From positions 310,001 to 374,000 of the forward strand of contig MBPM02000055.1 of the NCBI GenBank assembly GCA_001695595.3: a stretch of 64,000 nt of DNA. The letters are read 5' to 3'. The notes under the pieces are model-generated. The model was not told the DNA's origin. It searched no databases and saw nothing but the letters and a program-made list of their open reading frames with translations. Positions within the stretch are counted from its first letter, which is position 1; every line of letters starts with the position of its first letter. Source of the stretch: Plasmopara viticola (Eukaryota > Oomycota > Peronosporomycetes > Peronosporales > Peronosporaceae). Shown here piece by piece: positions 35,101-46,959 of the stretch. A program made the translations under genes and the position numbers.

Positions 35101-38100
35101 GATTAACTTTTTCGTCGCGGGGGGCCCAAAGATCCGGCCCGACCGTTTATCGATCCCCGCTTCCAATTGCTGTTGCAACTTGGCCGAGTCCGTGTAATAG
35201 TTCATGGTAATGGTCGCAGAGAGCATGTCGTCGTCGACTTCGCGCAAGAACGTCGTCAAGATCGTCGTCTTGCCCGTGCCACTCCCTCCCACGAGCAGCA
35301 CGGGTCGCTGGCGCGCGACGAGGGTCTCGACGAGAAACCCGAGCCGAACCGAGTCGTTCGTACGAATGACGAGGGAACTGAACGGCGTCTCGGCCGGTCC
35401 GTTGCCAATGGCACTGGGCGTATACGGGGGCACTTTGGAGCTCCAGCTCTCAAATTCTTGCGAGTCGAGGTTGTAAAAGTAATCGAAACACAAGCCTTCT
35501 TTTGGATACTTGACACTGGGGAACGTGGCACACCAGAGCTCGTGAAACGTCTTGCGGTAGTCAATGCTTTTATCCACGAGTAAAGGGCCGCCGAAGGCCC
35601 ACGTGGCACAAAAGACAAAGATGGCTTCCATGACTTCGGGTCCCTTCTTCTCGAGCGGTAAGGGACCCACTAAGCCTTCCAATAGATAACAAATCGTGGC
35701 CACTTGATTGATCAAGCGCATCGTGGCGACTTGTTTAAACCCTTTTCGCATCAACTCGGCAATGGCGTCAATGTATTTATCAAACAGACCCGGCAAATAC
35801 GTCCGTTCGACTTCATCTGGTCGCGTGGCAACCCACGATTCCATGAACGGCCGCCAGCCAATATCAATCTCATTGATAAACAAAATCCCCGCGCGCGAGA
35901 CGGTCGCCGGCGTGGCGTTTTTCAAGGAATTGATTTCAAACACCATGCGCATGGCCGGACTGAGTGGAATGCGTTCATTCGAGACCAACGTCAAGACTTT
36001 ATTGTCGTCCATGACGGTATTCATCGATTCAATCCACACGGCGTCAATGTCGCCGTCCAAGACGACCCATTTGTACACTTGACTGTCGTAAAAGCCTTGT
36101 TCCGCGTAATTCTTGGCCATCCCCCGCATGATGATTGACAAGACGCCGTCTTTCCAATCCTTGGACAAGGTCATGTAGCCGTACAATTCATCCGACGTGA
36201 CGGCTTTGGGATTCAACGTCTCGTAAATGCACACTTTCTTGTCCTTGTCCAAGTTCCAACACTTGGCAAGCGTCTGCCACGTCGTCGTCTTGGCACACCC
36301 GGCGGGCCCCAGGAGCATGACTGAGTGCCGGACATCAATGAGTTCTTGCAATTGACAGATTTTTAGAATAAACGCGTCGTCGGGCTGTAAATTCGAGCCG
36401 CGGCACACTGCGACGGCTTTCTCGCGCAGCGTCCGATTCACTTTGGGCGCCACGTCAATGCCAATGAACAGATCGTTGATCAACCGGAGAAAGATGGGCG
36501 TATCGTGGTGCGGGATCTTGGGGGTATTGAAGTCCCGCAACGCGCGCATCAAGACCTTTTCTTCGTCCACGTCGGGTTCCGCGCGTTTGAGAATGCCTGC
36601 CACGCGCAGGACCGACTTGACGGCCCGGAGGCCCCAGTCGTAATGAAATTGTTTCGACAGTAATTCACTGCTCAAGTCGTATAACGTGACAAACTTGATG
36701 GCCAACGTGCGCGCTTGTTGAAAGCCTTCCGACATGAGCATGTTTTCACAAATGGGTTTCAAGTCCGGTCGAATCATGGCACAGGACCGAAAGAGGACTT
36801 TGAGATTCTCGGGCAATTCCGTCCGACCGGCGTAGCCGGGATTCATGGTGATGAAAAATCCACACGTTGGAATGAGGGTGATGCGATCGGCGGCGCCCAT
36901 AAACTCAAACTCGCCCACGACCAGAGGCGGCGTGCCGGCAGGAAGCGCCTGGTACTTGAGCTCGCGGTTCCCCGGGACCGCGTGATACACAATGGCGTCT
37001 TGAATGCACTTGATTTGCGTCGCCACGACACTCAAGACTTCAATGTTAATGCGATTGAATTCATCAAAACAGCCCCACGTCCCCGTCTGGCACAACCCAC
37101 GAAAGATATCGGCCATGGTCTGGTAATTCATTTGATCGGAACAATTAAAGACGTAGCAACACAAGGCCATGGCGCGAGCCAAGTCTTTGGTCGTCTCGGT
37201 CTTGCCCGTCCCCGCAGGCCCCGCGGGCGCACCTCCGAGGAACAAGCGCAAGGCCATGGTCAAGGTAATGTAACACCGATCAGTCAACGGCGTGATGACG
37301 AGGCGACCGGTATTGCCAATCCATTCATACGAATACTTGGATCGAAAGTCCGTAATGCGAATATCCACGTCGTCGTTCTCTTGGCGCCAGAGAAACCGCA
37401 ACTGTTGCTGCCACATGAAGCTCAGAGGCCCTTCGACCTTTTCGTCAATGAGTTTCCGCACAACGTCCCGTGAATGCACGTCAAGCGTAATCAACGCAAT
37501 GATTTTACACCGATCGGGACTCGACAAGTTGCCAACGACGAGCGTGATCAACTGTTCCAATCGTTGGTTACAGACTGTCAAGTACCGCTTGACGGCATCT
37601 TCTTGCCCATTCTCCACCTCTTCCAACGCCATCTCGGTCTCTTCTGTCCAATAGATTTGAGTCGCGTTCAAGACCACTTGCGCAGGATACTCAAAGAGCC
37701 ATTGGTGCCGCGGTTTCTCCACGTCCCAATTCGCCGCCGTTTCGACTGCATCGTGCATTTCTTTCCGGAGACAAGACCGCATGGCGTCGGTCAATTCATT
37801 GAGCCAATGTTCCACGGCACCCGTCATGACAAAGACACGGGGCAACTTGATCGCTTCACCGTCTTTAGCGACCATGGTATGGGCCGAATTAAGCGACTGG
37901 TCTTCAAAGATCAAGTTGCAGAGGGAATCGTAGCAATCGCCAAGGAACGGCATGATTTTCCGTGGATTGTTGCCGTTCGACAGGATTTCCAACAGCGCCA
38001 CGTTCGAGACAAAGTAAAAGCGCGGAAAGTGCTTCTTCTTCTTGTCGAGGTATTCGTTCAAGGATTTCTGGCATTTCTCCAGCATGGTTGTCATTTCTTT

Positions 38101-41100
38101 CAACGCTTCGAGCCGATTGGCAACGGTACACGCGACGACCACGTTCGGTTCCACCACGGCCGTCTTCATCAAGTCTTTAAAGTTCAAATCAATGGCTTCG
38201 AACGTACGCGTGTCGTCCGGCAATTGGTTGCGAATATCCGGGGAACTCAAAAAGATACTCTCGAGCGACGCCCATTGTTTCGACACGGAGACCCATTCTT
38301 TCAACACTTCTTCGACGTGCCCCAACAAGTGCTGGGACGCCAAGACGCGGTCCTTGAAAAACTCGACGAATTTGCCCATGCCAATCATCGTTTGCAATTC
38401 CAATTGATTGCTCTCCAACGATTCAATGACTTCCTCGGAAGGTTTGACCACAAACGTCCCCGAGTCCTTGTGCGGCACGTACTCGAGCGTCAAGCGTTGC
38501 CATAATTCTTCAATCACTTTGAGCTTTTTTTCAATCTTTTGCTCCTTTGTCGCCGTTTCAATGATCTCGCCCACGTCCTCGACATGCAAGTGAAGGTGGA
38601 GTTTCAACAGATCGGCCAGATTGAATTTCGGATCAGTCGGATCAATGACTTTGACATGGCAGAGGAGAGACAGCGCTTTCCAATGCCGCGGTTGCATGGC
38701 TTCGGAATGCAAATCGTTGATCAGAGGCAAGACCAAAGCCATGTTCTTGCCCATCTCTTCCGTATCCTTGTACACTTGCCACCCCTTGATGATCTGATGG
38801 TCACTGGCTTTGCTCTTTAATTGTTTCAAGAACGCACGCGTCGCGCCTTCCAACACGTCCGTCTCGATCGTCGTCCACGCGAGTTTCTTCCACTCTTCAA
38901 ACGTGGCCAGGACCAAATCTTTGAAATCCCAGCACTTTTTCAATTGTTGCAATTCGTACAAGGTCTCGGTCGTCTCTTGGTACTTTGACACTTGGAGTTC
39001 AAACAATTCCTCCAGCTCGTTAAACTCGCGCGCTTGGTGCATCTTGTGGTGCAAGGCCACGGCAAACTTGTGCATTTCAACGTAGGCGTCGTGGGGCGAG
39101 CCTTGGAAACTAAACGGCGCCGTCGTGCGAAAGACTGTGCGAAACTTGCGCATGTCCAAGTAAAACGACTCGAGGTCTTCTTTGATCGACTCGACTTCGG
39201 CCAATTGCAGCGGCAAGATCTCTTCCTTCTTTTGAAACGTCTTGTTCACGATCGCTTCCCATTGCATTGGGGCCGCTTCGAGGTAATCTTGCACGGCATG
39301 GTCACCAATCTTGGTCTCGTCGACGTTCACGCCATGGAGCTTCAGCAACTGCACCGTGTCCCGCAACGGATCAAAGAGTTCCGTCGTCCTCGTCATTTGC
39401 TTCCGAACGTCGCGAATGTGCGTCATGACGCGTTTCAGAGCCTCTTGATCCGCCACGCTTTCTTCCAAGCCACGCAAGACCGTGTCCATAAAGTGCGCAA
39501 GCTCCGTCAAGGTCGTGACGACGTGGTCGTGGAGATACAGCGTGAAGTGATAAATCCATTTACTCACCCACGTCAACATGGCCGTCTTGATGGGCTGCGA
39601 ATTCACGCGCAGCCAGCCAATGTCCGTCGGCGTCGTCAAGTTTTCAATCGCCGTCGCGACGTGCTCGTACTTGGTGATTTCCGCATGAAACTTGTCGAGG
39701 TGCAGTCGTTTCCCGTGCGTCAAGGGCTGCGTGGCCACGACGGCCGTCGAGAGGAACGTCTGGAACGACGCCGTCAAGTCGGATTCCCACAGGTACTTGT
39801 ACCCGTCGTACTTTTGCTTGAACGTCACGAGCATGGCGTCATTCTCCTCTTCGTACTCGCTAATCGTTGCCAACAAGAGCGCAATCGTCATGTCGGACGT
39901 CATCTCTTTCACGTACGACCCGCCGTTCTCGGCATCCAATCGCTTGACGGCCGAGGCCACGGTAAAGAAGGAGTTGATCCACATGTGAATCGTATCCCCC
40001 AAGCCTTTGCCATGATTCGTCCCGAGACTGGGATTGAATTGCACGCGATTGGCAATGAGATCGAGTTTAATCTCTAGCATGGGGAACCGCGTACTACTCG
40101 CTTTCAACGGCGTCGTCATCTCTCGGTCGTCTTTGAAAGCAGGGGGCTCCAACTGTTTCGCAAGAAACTCGAGCGACGAGCAAATGACACGCACGAGGCC
40201 TTTGACGACAATGTTGTTCACGTACTCGACGTACGCTTTCCATTGGGCACTCTGAACGCTCACAAGACTCGCGTGCGAGTGTTTCAGCCGTCGATGGATC
40301 TCCAACGCGCCTTCGCGGATTTTCAACGTCCGTTGGACGAGGTAGCTCTTGTGTTGCCGTTCCTGTTCGCTCACGGCCACGGGTTTCGCTTGCCGTTCCA
40401 ACAAGGGCACATTCCACGCATTCAACGTCTCTTGAATCACTTGGAGGTTTTCTTTCAGCTGCCACACAATGTCCTTGGCGCCTTCCACGGCTTTGCGACA
40501 GTCGTCAATAAACGCTTCAATGCCGGGACTCTGCCAATTCAAGTCGTCCAGTCCACGTCCCGCACACGCATCGATCGTCTGGACATGACGGCGGACCAAC
40601 GGTTCCTCCAACGGATGAATGCCTTCAATCATGGCGTTGTAGGGCTCGACAATGTACATTAACTCTCCACGATACGTCCGAAAGAGCTCTTCGCGAGCAG
40701 CAATGTCGAGCGCCGACGACGGAACTGGCAAATGCAAGTGGCGCAAGTACTTGATTTCACGCAACAATTTCTCGAGCGCCGGGTCGAAATTGACCCGCAA
40801 ACACCGGGTTTGCGGGTGCCGGCGCAAGAGCGGGAGCTTTAATTTCGCTTGCGAAGACACTTCGACGTCGCGACTCCATTCATCGACTTTTTGCGTCTCG
40901 TACTCTTGCAACGACGCCAAAAGTGTCCCGTACCCTTTGGCCACTTCTTTTGCTTCCTCGCGTTCCATGACGGTCGGATTCAAGTCGCGTAGTTTCTTCA
41001 TGGGATAGTCAATGCGTGCCATGAGGCCACGGCACCACGTGAGGGCCCCGGCGACCGGGGGCAAGTTCCAACTAATGGGGGGCGCATCGCGGCACTGGAG

Positions 41101-42832
41101 AAACAAGTCCTGCACGAGTTTCAAGTCGTGGCCATAGCTCTGGACGAGCGCCACGTGTTTCTTTTCCAATTCGTCGTGAATCATGGGACGTTGCAACAAA
41201 CCGTCAAAGGATTCCAAGAGTTTAAAGCGCCCAAACAACGTCGACGCGTCGTCAAAACTCTGGGTCAAGAGCGACCCGAGCCGGCGTTCGAGTTCTTTGA
41301 TCGTGCATCGAAACGCATAAAAGTGTTCATCAAAGTGCAAGGCTTCGACGTCCATAATGTCAAGCGAGACGGTCTTGAACGTCTTGACGGCCGCGACGAA
41401 ATCCGCGTGAATCTGCTGCACACTCAACGTCAAGGTCTTGCCCTTGGTTCCACCTACTTCAATCTTGGCAAGTTTACTGAATTGCACAATCGTTTGCGTG
41501 AGATCGAGGAGATCGTGGCACCGTTCCAAGAACGTATCGAGCCGCACAAAGACGGCATTGCCTTGCAGTCGCCACGGATTCGACGGACACTCGGCTTGCG
41601 CAATGGCTTTGTAATCCAAGTAGATGGCTTTAAAGGCCGAACAGACGGCCAACGTCGTCTTGAGCTGGTCCACGGCTTGGCCGGCTTCGTCTTGCTCAAT
41701 GAGGGCGAAAATGAGCTCGCCACTGAGGTATTTCCGGGCTTGCGTGATCAAGGAATTGCTCATCTCCCGCATGAGCACGACGAGGCGCGTGGGGGTATTG
41801 TAATGTTTCGAGTTTTTCCAAATCAAGAGGATAATGTGGAGCATGGGTTTGAACAAGTCGATCAACGCGGGGAAATCCTCGTCGGTATTCAAGCGAATGA
41901 ACCAGTCTTCGAGCGTGCGCAAGTACTTCATGTTGTCATTGGCTTCGATCCGGGCCGTAAACACTTCTTTACACAAGCGCGCAAACGTCGTACAATACGT
42001 GCTCTTTGAACAATCCAGCGCCGTGAGGATCTTGCGGACTTTTTTCGACTGCAATTGGTCAAAGATGGAATTGAGATTCGTGGCCTTGAGTTTCCAAAAG
42101 TCGAGTTCCGCGTCGGGCGTCGGGTGTTTGCCTTGCTTGAGCAAATCTTCGGGGTCTTGTTTCAAGACGCTTTTAATCTGTTTCGTCCAAATCACGATCG
42201 ACGTTTCAAGCAGCGAGACTTTGACGTTCGCAGGGTTAATCGTGTCATCAATAGGCGGCAACGGGAGACACGTCTCCCCTTTGGTCGCACTATGGATGAT
42301 GGAGACCGACGCCATGTACGCGTGGAATTTATCCACAACGTCTTTGGCTGCGACTTCGCCCCATCCTTGCTGATTGGCGACGTTGGACACGAGCGGGAGA
42401 TAAATCTCGGCAATCAGGCGGTCGAGGTACTCGACACTACTGGCCGTCACTTCATTCACCATCACGTCCGTGTCGATGTTGGCTCCCGTGAGGCTCGTTT
42501 TCTGGAATTTCGTAAAGCACAAGGTTTTGCCGCGAGGGAGCGAGCCGTGGACTTTGATACTCGCCACGACATTGTCGCCGGAGAACGTGAGCATCGTCAC
42601 GTCTTCATTCTCGAGGAATTCCTTGATACAGAGTCTAATCAAAGGCACCAAGTTAGACACCAAGGGAGAAGACGGCAAGGAGTGCGACGTACTCGTTGGC
42701 TTCCGTGGCGTACTTCGACGTGAATTTAGGACCAACGAGGTGAGGGAACGACGACGCGACGCGTTGTTCAATGTATTGCAAAGGATGGATTTCGGGCTTA
42801 AGAAGGACTCGATCGCTGCTCTCTCCGCCCAT
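29158..42832 (-). CDS. Axonemal outer-arm dynein heavy chain, beta class (DNAH9/11/17-like)
   Basis: Motor of the flagellar dynein arm. Exon 1 (42693-42832) encodes MGGESSDRVLLKPEIHPLQY and onward; the 58-bp intron restores NELCIKEFLENEDVTMLTF. Exon 2 (29158-42634) is a single uninterrupted 13.5-kb exon, giving 4,538 aa. A longer in-frame start (from 42771) reads through the intron and was rejected. The tail has WTKQIKSVLKQDPEDLL of the DHC N-terminal domain 1. P-loops: AAA1 GPAGTGKT near 1857, AAA2 GPAGCAKT near 2155, AAA3 GGSGTGKT near 2495 and AAA4 GVGGSGKQ near 2858. Stalk coiled coils and the microtubule-binding domain span about 3090-3390. The C-terminus has CPCYKTEFRGPTYVFSAQL. The AAA1 context (FNCSDQMNY, WGCFDEFNRINIEVLSVVA) favours the outer-arm beta class over inner-arm chains. 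The exact orthologue would need a tree. Confidence 0.95.
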
Positions 42833-43009
42833 ACCGAGCCGACTAGTCACGTCGGCACGAGGATTTTCAACGACTGTTGAAAGGATCTTTTGCACTGCCA
42901 AGGATTGAAACGACGGGTGAAGGAAATTGCGAGAAAAATATCAACAATACTTCTTCGAAACGAGCATTGTTTTTTAAAATGGAGGGGGTAGATACGAGTG
43001 CACGGGCGA

Positions 43010-44139
43010 CTAGACCTTGCCAAGGAGCGACGCGTAGACGGCCATGACGGTCCAGAGTCGATTTTCCGCCTCGTCAAAGACCAAGGAGCGTTTGCCATAG
43101 AAAACCTGCGAAACAGGAGGTACGATGAGAGAGCAAGTAGGAGGCCAAGAAAAGATGATGACACAGAGCGCCGTACCTCATCGTCCACTTCGTCCTGGTG
43201 CCGCGGTAAACAATGGAGGAAAATATGCTCCTCTGCGGCGTGTTTGAGCATCTTGGTCGTGACTTGGTACCCTGCAAAGGCTCGAAGACGCTTTTGCGCT
43301 TCTTCTTCTTGACCCATGCTGATCCACGTATCGGTCGCTATGACATTGGCACCGTGGACCGCGACAAGGGGATCCGTTGTCATGACGACGTTGGTACCCG
43401 CTAAGGCAGCTAGACGCTTGGTCTCTGCCACGACATCTGCATCGGGTTCATAGCCCGAGGGCGTGGCCACGCGGACGTGGGCTCCTAATTTCGGGGCCGC
43501 CAACATGTAATCATGCAATACATTGTTGCCGTCACCGACCCACGCAAACGTGAGGCCTTGAATGGTCCCAAACTGTTCCTTGACCGTCATGTAATCCGCG
43601 AGCATTTGCAACGGATGGTACTTGTCCGAGAGGGCATTAATTACTGGTACAGTCGCTAATTCCCCAAGCTCGACAATGTCTTGATGACCATAAACACGCG
43701 CTAAAATGAGGCTATTAAAGCGCGAGAGCACGAGGGCCGTATCTTTTAGAGTCTCATTCACCCCTAATTGAATGTCGTCCGAAGACAGAAAGAGGCCTTT
43801 TCCACCCAAAAGATGCATTCCCACTTCACTGGAAATGCGGGTTCGCGTACTCCGTTTTTGGAAAATCATCGAGCAAATCTCGCCCGTCAGGGGCTTAGGA
43901 GCCGTCGCTTTAGTCAGCGGGTCCGAGTACGTGGCTTTGAACTCTTGCGCCTTGGCCAAAAGGCCCGTGAGCTCCGCAGTCGAGAGTTGCGCCGTCGACA
44001 GGAAATTCTGTCCCTTTAAAGACGCCAATTGGGCATTTACAGCGGCAGTTGAAAGCGGTTGCGTCTGGAGGCTCATTCGAAGACAATGGCGGCGTGCTGG
44101 ACGAAGGGCAAGACGGTGAGTGAGTGCGAAGAGAGCCAT
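43010..44139 (-). CDS. OTC: Ornithine carbamoyltransferase, mitochondrial
   Basis: Converts ornithine and carbamoyl phosphate to citrulline (arginine synthesis or urea cycle). Exons are 43177-44139 and 43010-43105; the intron restores [20 protein letters not shown], and the protein has 352 aa. The N-terminal 30 or so residues ([20 protein letters not shown]) are rich in Arg/Ala/Leu with no acids, a mitochondrial presequence. Motifs: STRTR (97-101) for carbamoyl phosphate, [11 protein letters not shown], the ornithine-binding DTWISMG, and HCLP (309-312). The closing [20 protein letters not shown] matches the family. Without the second exon the frame reads through the intron and the C-terminus is lost. 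It is co-directional with the dynein gene, whose start lies 178 bp downstream. Confidence 0.95.
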
Positions 44140-44458
44140 TGAAAGGCGGAGAGAGATCGGGTGCTTGTGGCTGGGGTGAAGCTGGGGATTTTAAACGAAG
44201 CGGACATACAAAGAGCAAGGTAGTGGAAAAAGAGGCGTGGCAAACAAGCGCTTTATGCACGGACGTGGCCGGGCTATTTTCCTGAAATGAAAAGAAAAAA
44301 TCTGGATATGGAGGTAGTGTGAAAATTCCAAAACTGATGTGTTTTACAGAAAGTATACGTAAATGGCACACTGGAGTACTGACATTGTCACAACCAAAAT
44401 CAGTACGATTTGGTGTCATAGTACAAAAAACTTCTCTATCGATCCAGAACGGCAGCAA
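44140..44458. other. Intergenic between OTC and the mitochondrial carrier
   Basis: 5' flank of OTC and 3' flank of the carrier, both minus strand. Pyrimidine-rich on the sense strand close to the OTC start. No gene, repeat or clear initiator is seen. Confidence 0.5.
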
Positions 44459-45592
44459 CTACTCTTGTGTGTCTGACGGTTGTGAGGTCCGACATACACG
44501 CTTGACAAACTCATACGACGTCACCATGAGGATCCCTGACGGCCCCATGGCCAGTAACCGCTAATAGAAACCCAATTAGAACTCTAAAGAGTAACCGGAT
44601 GCACCCATTTGCTATTGCACACGCACCGCTGAGAGTCCCGTCATGAGCCCCCTTGGTCCGTCGGTGGTTAGAATATACTTTAACGTGTCCATGGCACCAT
44701 ATTGCGTAAACACTTGGACTTTGGTCCTCACAATGTCCAAAGGATTGGTGACAATGCCGGTAATGACCCCAGCACTCGCACCACTTAGACCCTGGGCGAT
44801 AACTAGTGCATCCACTTCCATATTAACAATATATAGACACGACAGCTCTTCAAAATCTATACGCAGCACGCACTTTGTTTCCAAAACGGATCTGCTGGCC
44901 ACGTCTGCATCAGATTAAAGTACACGGGAACGAGCAGGCCATAGGACCCCCACCAGATCGAGGAAGATGGCGCGTACGTGGCAATGGACGGCATGTATCC
45001 TCTGTAAAACCCTCGAATGCCTTCAGTACGAAACACGTGCTGAAGCACACTCAGGAATCCTTTCGAATGCTCTCTTGTTTTGCTCACATCGTGGCCTTGA
45101 CCATGGAGCATCATGCGTTGTGAGACAATGTCCAGAGGCACGACAATTGTCTGGGTAGCTAGCGACGCAATCGCTCCACCCACAAAATTCGCTCCTTTTT
45201 CGCCAACCTACAATAGATTTCATTCTATCACTCAAACTCCGCTTAATTAACCAGCTAAGGAACCTCACCGTGGTACGGTTCTTAAACACTTGGCGCGTTT
45301 TCTCATAGACTGAAATGTAGAGATTGCCGGTAAGGACGTTGGCCGTACTGGCCCCAAACCCTTTGTAGAGTCCGCGTGCCCCTTCTTGCCGAAAAATGGT
45401 GGCAAAGGCGTTGGCTGTCCCCGAGTAGAGCGGTTTGTGTTTCGATTGGACCTGTAGCCGTGTTTTGACTAAGTTGGATGGATACACGGCGGCGCGCACG
45501 GCCAGAAAGATACTTGGGCCCACAATATAGTACTTGAGCTTGTCGATCTCGTCCCAAGAAATATCCTCGAGCTTGAACTCGTCTTTGGACAT
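44459..45592 (-). CDS. Mitochondrial carrier, SLC25A44 type
   Basis: Four exons (45269-45592, 44874-45207, 44627-44814, 44459-44560) rebuild 315 aa with phase restored at each join. The carrier fold is clear from three repeats: YPSNLVKTRLQVQSK with GARGLYKGFGAS, then VPLDIVSQRMML with GIRGFYRGYMPS, then TNPLDIVRTKVQVF with GPRGLMTGLSAR. The PSNLVKTRLQ and APSSSIWWGSYG signatures point to the SLC25A44 group, which in animals imports branched-chain amino acids into the mitochondrial matrix. The substrate here is inferred. The ATG at 45592 sits in GCCACCATG. The final exon (RLLAMGPSGILMVTSYEF) is outside the long frame and is supported by splice phase and by homology to the last helix. Confidence 0.9.
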
Positions 45593-46640
45593 GGTGGCCA
45601 CCTCGCCGATAATTACCGCATAAGCTTTGTTTTTTTTGTCAAATCAGATTTCAGGAAATCTACTCTACATAATGCAGTAAGCAACAAATGATGCGTTTAC
45701 GCTAGATGGAGCAGGTTATTGAACAAGCTGGAGTAGCTTTGGCTCTCTCGCAATGAAGCAACTCTTGATGGTGGCGAATAAGGTGTTGACTTGTAGATTG
45801 TTTGACTCTCCCTGTGGCTAAGGCTTGAAAAGTAGCATTTTATACTCGCTCCTTGAAGCGATGGCTGTAGAAAAGCATACGCACGTTGTAGCAGGACCCA
45901 TTGTACACGATGACTTCGTATCTCAATCCAGACTCTTGATTAGCGGACGTGCACATATTTTACGTAGTATCACTGAAACTGGTTAGTTATTTGTACACGA
46001 TTCTTTAGATTGAAGATTCCGGTCGCTTGATATCGTTATTCAAGTGTACGTGAGGGCAAACATCAAAGTGTCCATGGAGGCAGCGTACGAAAGTACTGTG
46101 TTTAATAGTGACAGTACGATATAAAACGATGAAGTTTAGCTCACATCAGAAATTAATATAAGATATTGAGGCTCGAAGTTTGTGACTACTGCCACATACA
46201 GCTGTCCAAGTGAGAAGAATTGAGAACATAGCATTTTGTACACTTAAGCCTTGCTTCTTAATGATCGTCAGGCTGCTTGGTTGAGAAACAGAGCGAGGAA
46301 ATACTCATTGACGAATATGATTCTGTCAAAGTAGCGTATGCTGGCCTTATCATAATAGCTGCTACCACCAAAAGGTATGTTTTAGCCATCTAACATCATG
46401 ACAAAACCTTGCTTAAGCGCTAGGTTGTATGGCGAGATCCCGTTGATGGAGATAGAATGCAAGACTTTAGCCTACTACAACTAAGTCGTCTTATATAATC
46501 TATAAGGATTGCTTACTCAACTTTGTCAAAATCAAGATTTAGATATATAGCGATATAAGACTCGTGTTCAATCTGAAAATAGAAAGAAGGTCATAGGCCT
46601 GATTGCAATGAGCTACACTGGACTGAGTAGCTATAACATA
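45593..46640. other. Gene-poor flank, AT-rich
   Basis: No open frame with family resemblance on either strand; decayed sequence. It leads into the G-rich tract at 46641 and the hAT relic. Confidence 0.5.
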
Positions 46641-46745
46641 CCTACCCATGAACTACCCATACCCATGGGTCTCGGGTGGGCATGGGTACGCGGGTCCAGT
46701 CGGTGGGTAGGTGTGGTTGGGCAGTGTTAGGGAGGCGTGGGTACG
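46641..46745. repeat. TACCCA / TGGGTA-rich tract, possible hAT-type subterminal repeats
   Basis: The tract has TACCCA units on one side and GGGT units on the other, arranged in inverted orientation around ACCCATGGGT. It resembles the G-rich subterminal repeats of Ac-type hAT transposons and lies just upstream of a decayed hAT-like transposase. G-runs at 46667-46694 could form a G-quadruplex. Confidence 0.4.
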
Positions 46746-46959
46746 GCGTATGCAGAAACAATTCCAGTCGTATGTTATCAAGGCCGCGACAACGTCTCAA
46801 TACTTTACCGAGAGCCTGAAAACGAGCATCCACTTAACAATCAAAATCTTTTATGTGGCTGGAGGGTCAGTTAATACTTGCTGAACGTGCGAACAGGGAG
46901 GCGACTTGATCGTCAGCGTCAGTCACGTCATTGCATGCACAGACATTAAGCGCGAGCTC

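Noticed and set aside
42653..42771. Long N-terminal extension of the dynein frame beginning at 42771
   Set aside because: It reads through a 58-bp intron (42635-42692). Splicing from the exon at 42693-42832 restores a coherent N-terminus in the family's style.
29227..42880. Many long plus-strand open frames (up to about 360 codons) across the dynein gene
   Set aside because: They are antisense shadows of a conserved coding exon. They show arginine- and histidine-rich composition and no family resemblance, while the minus strand encodes the dynein without interruption.
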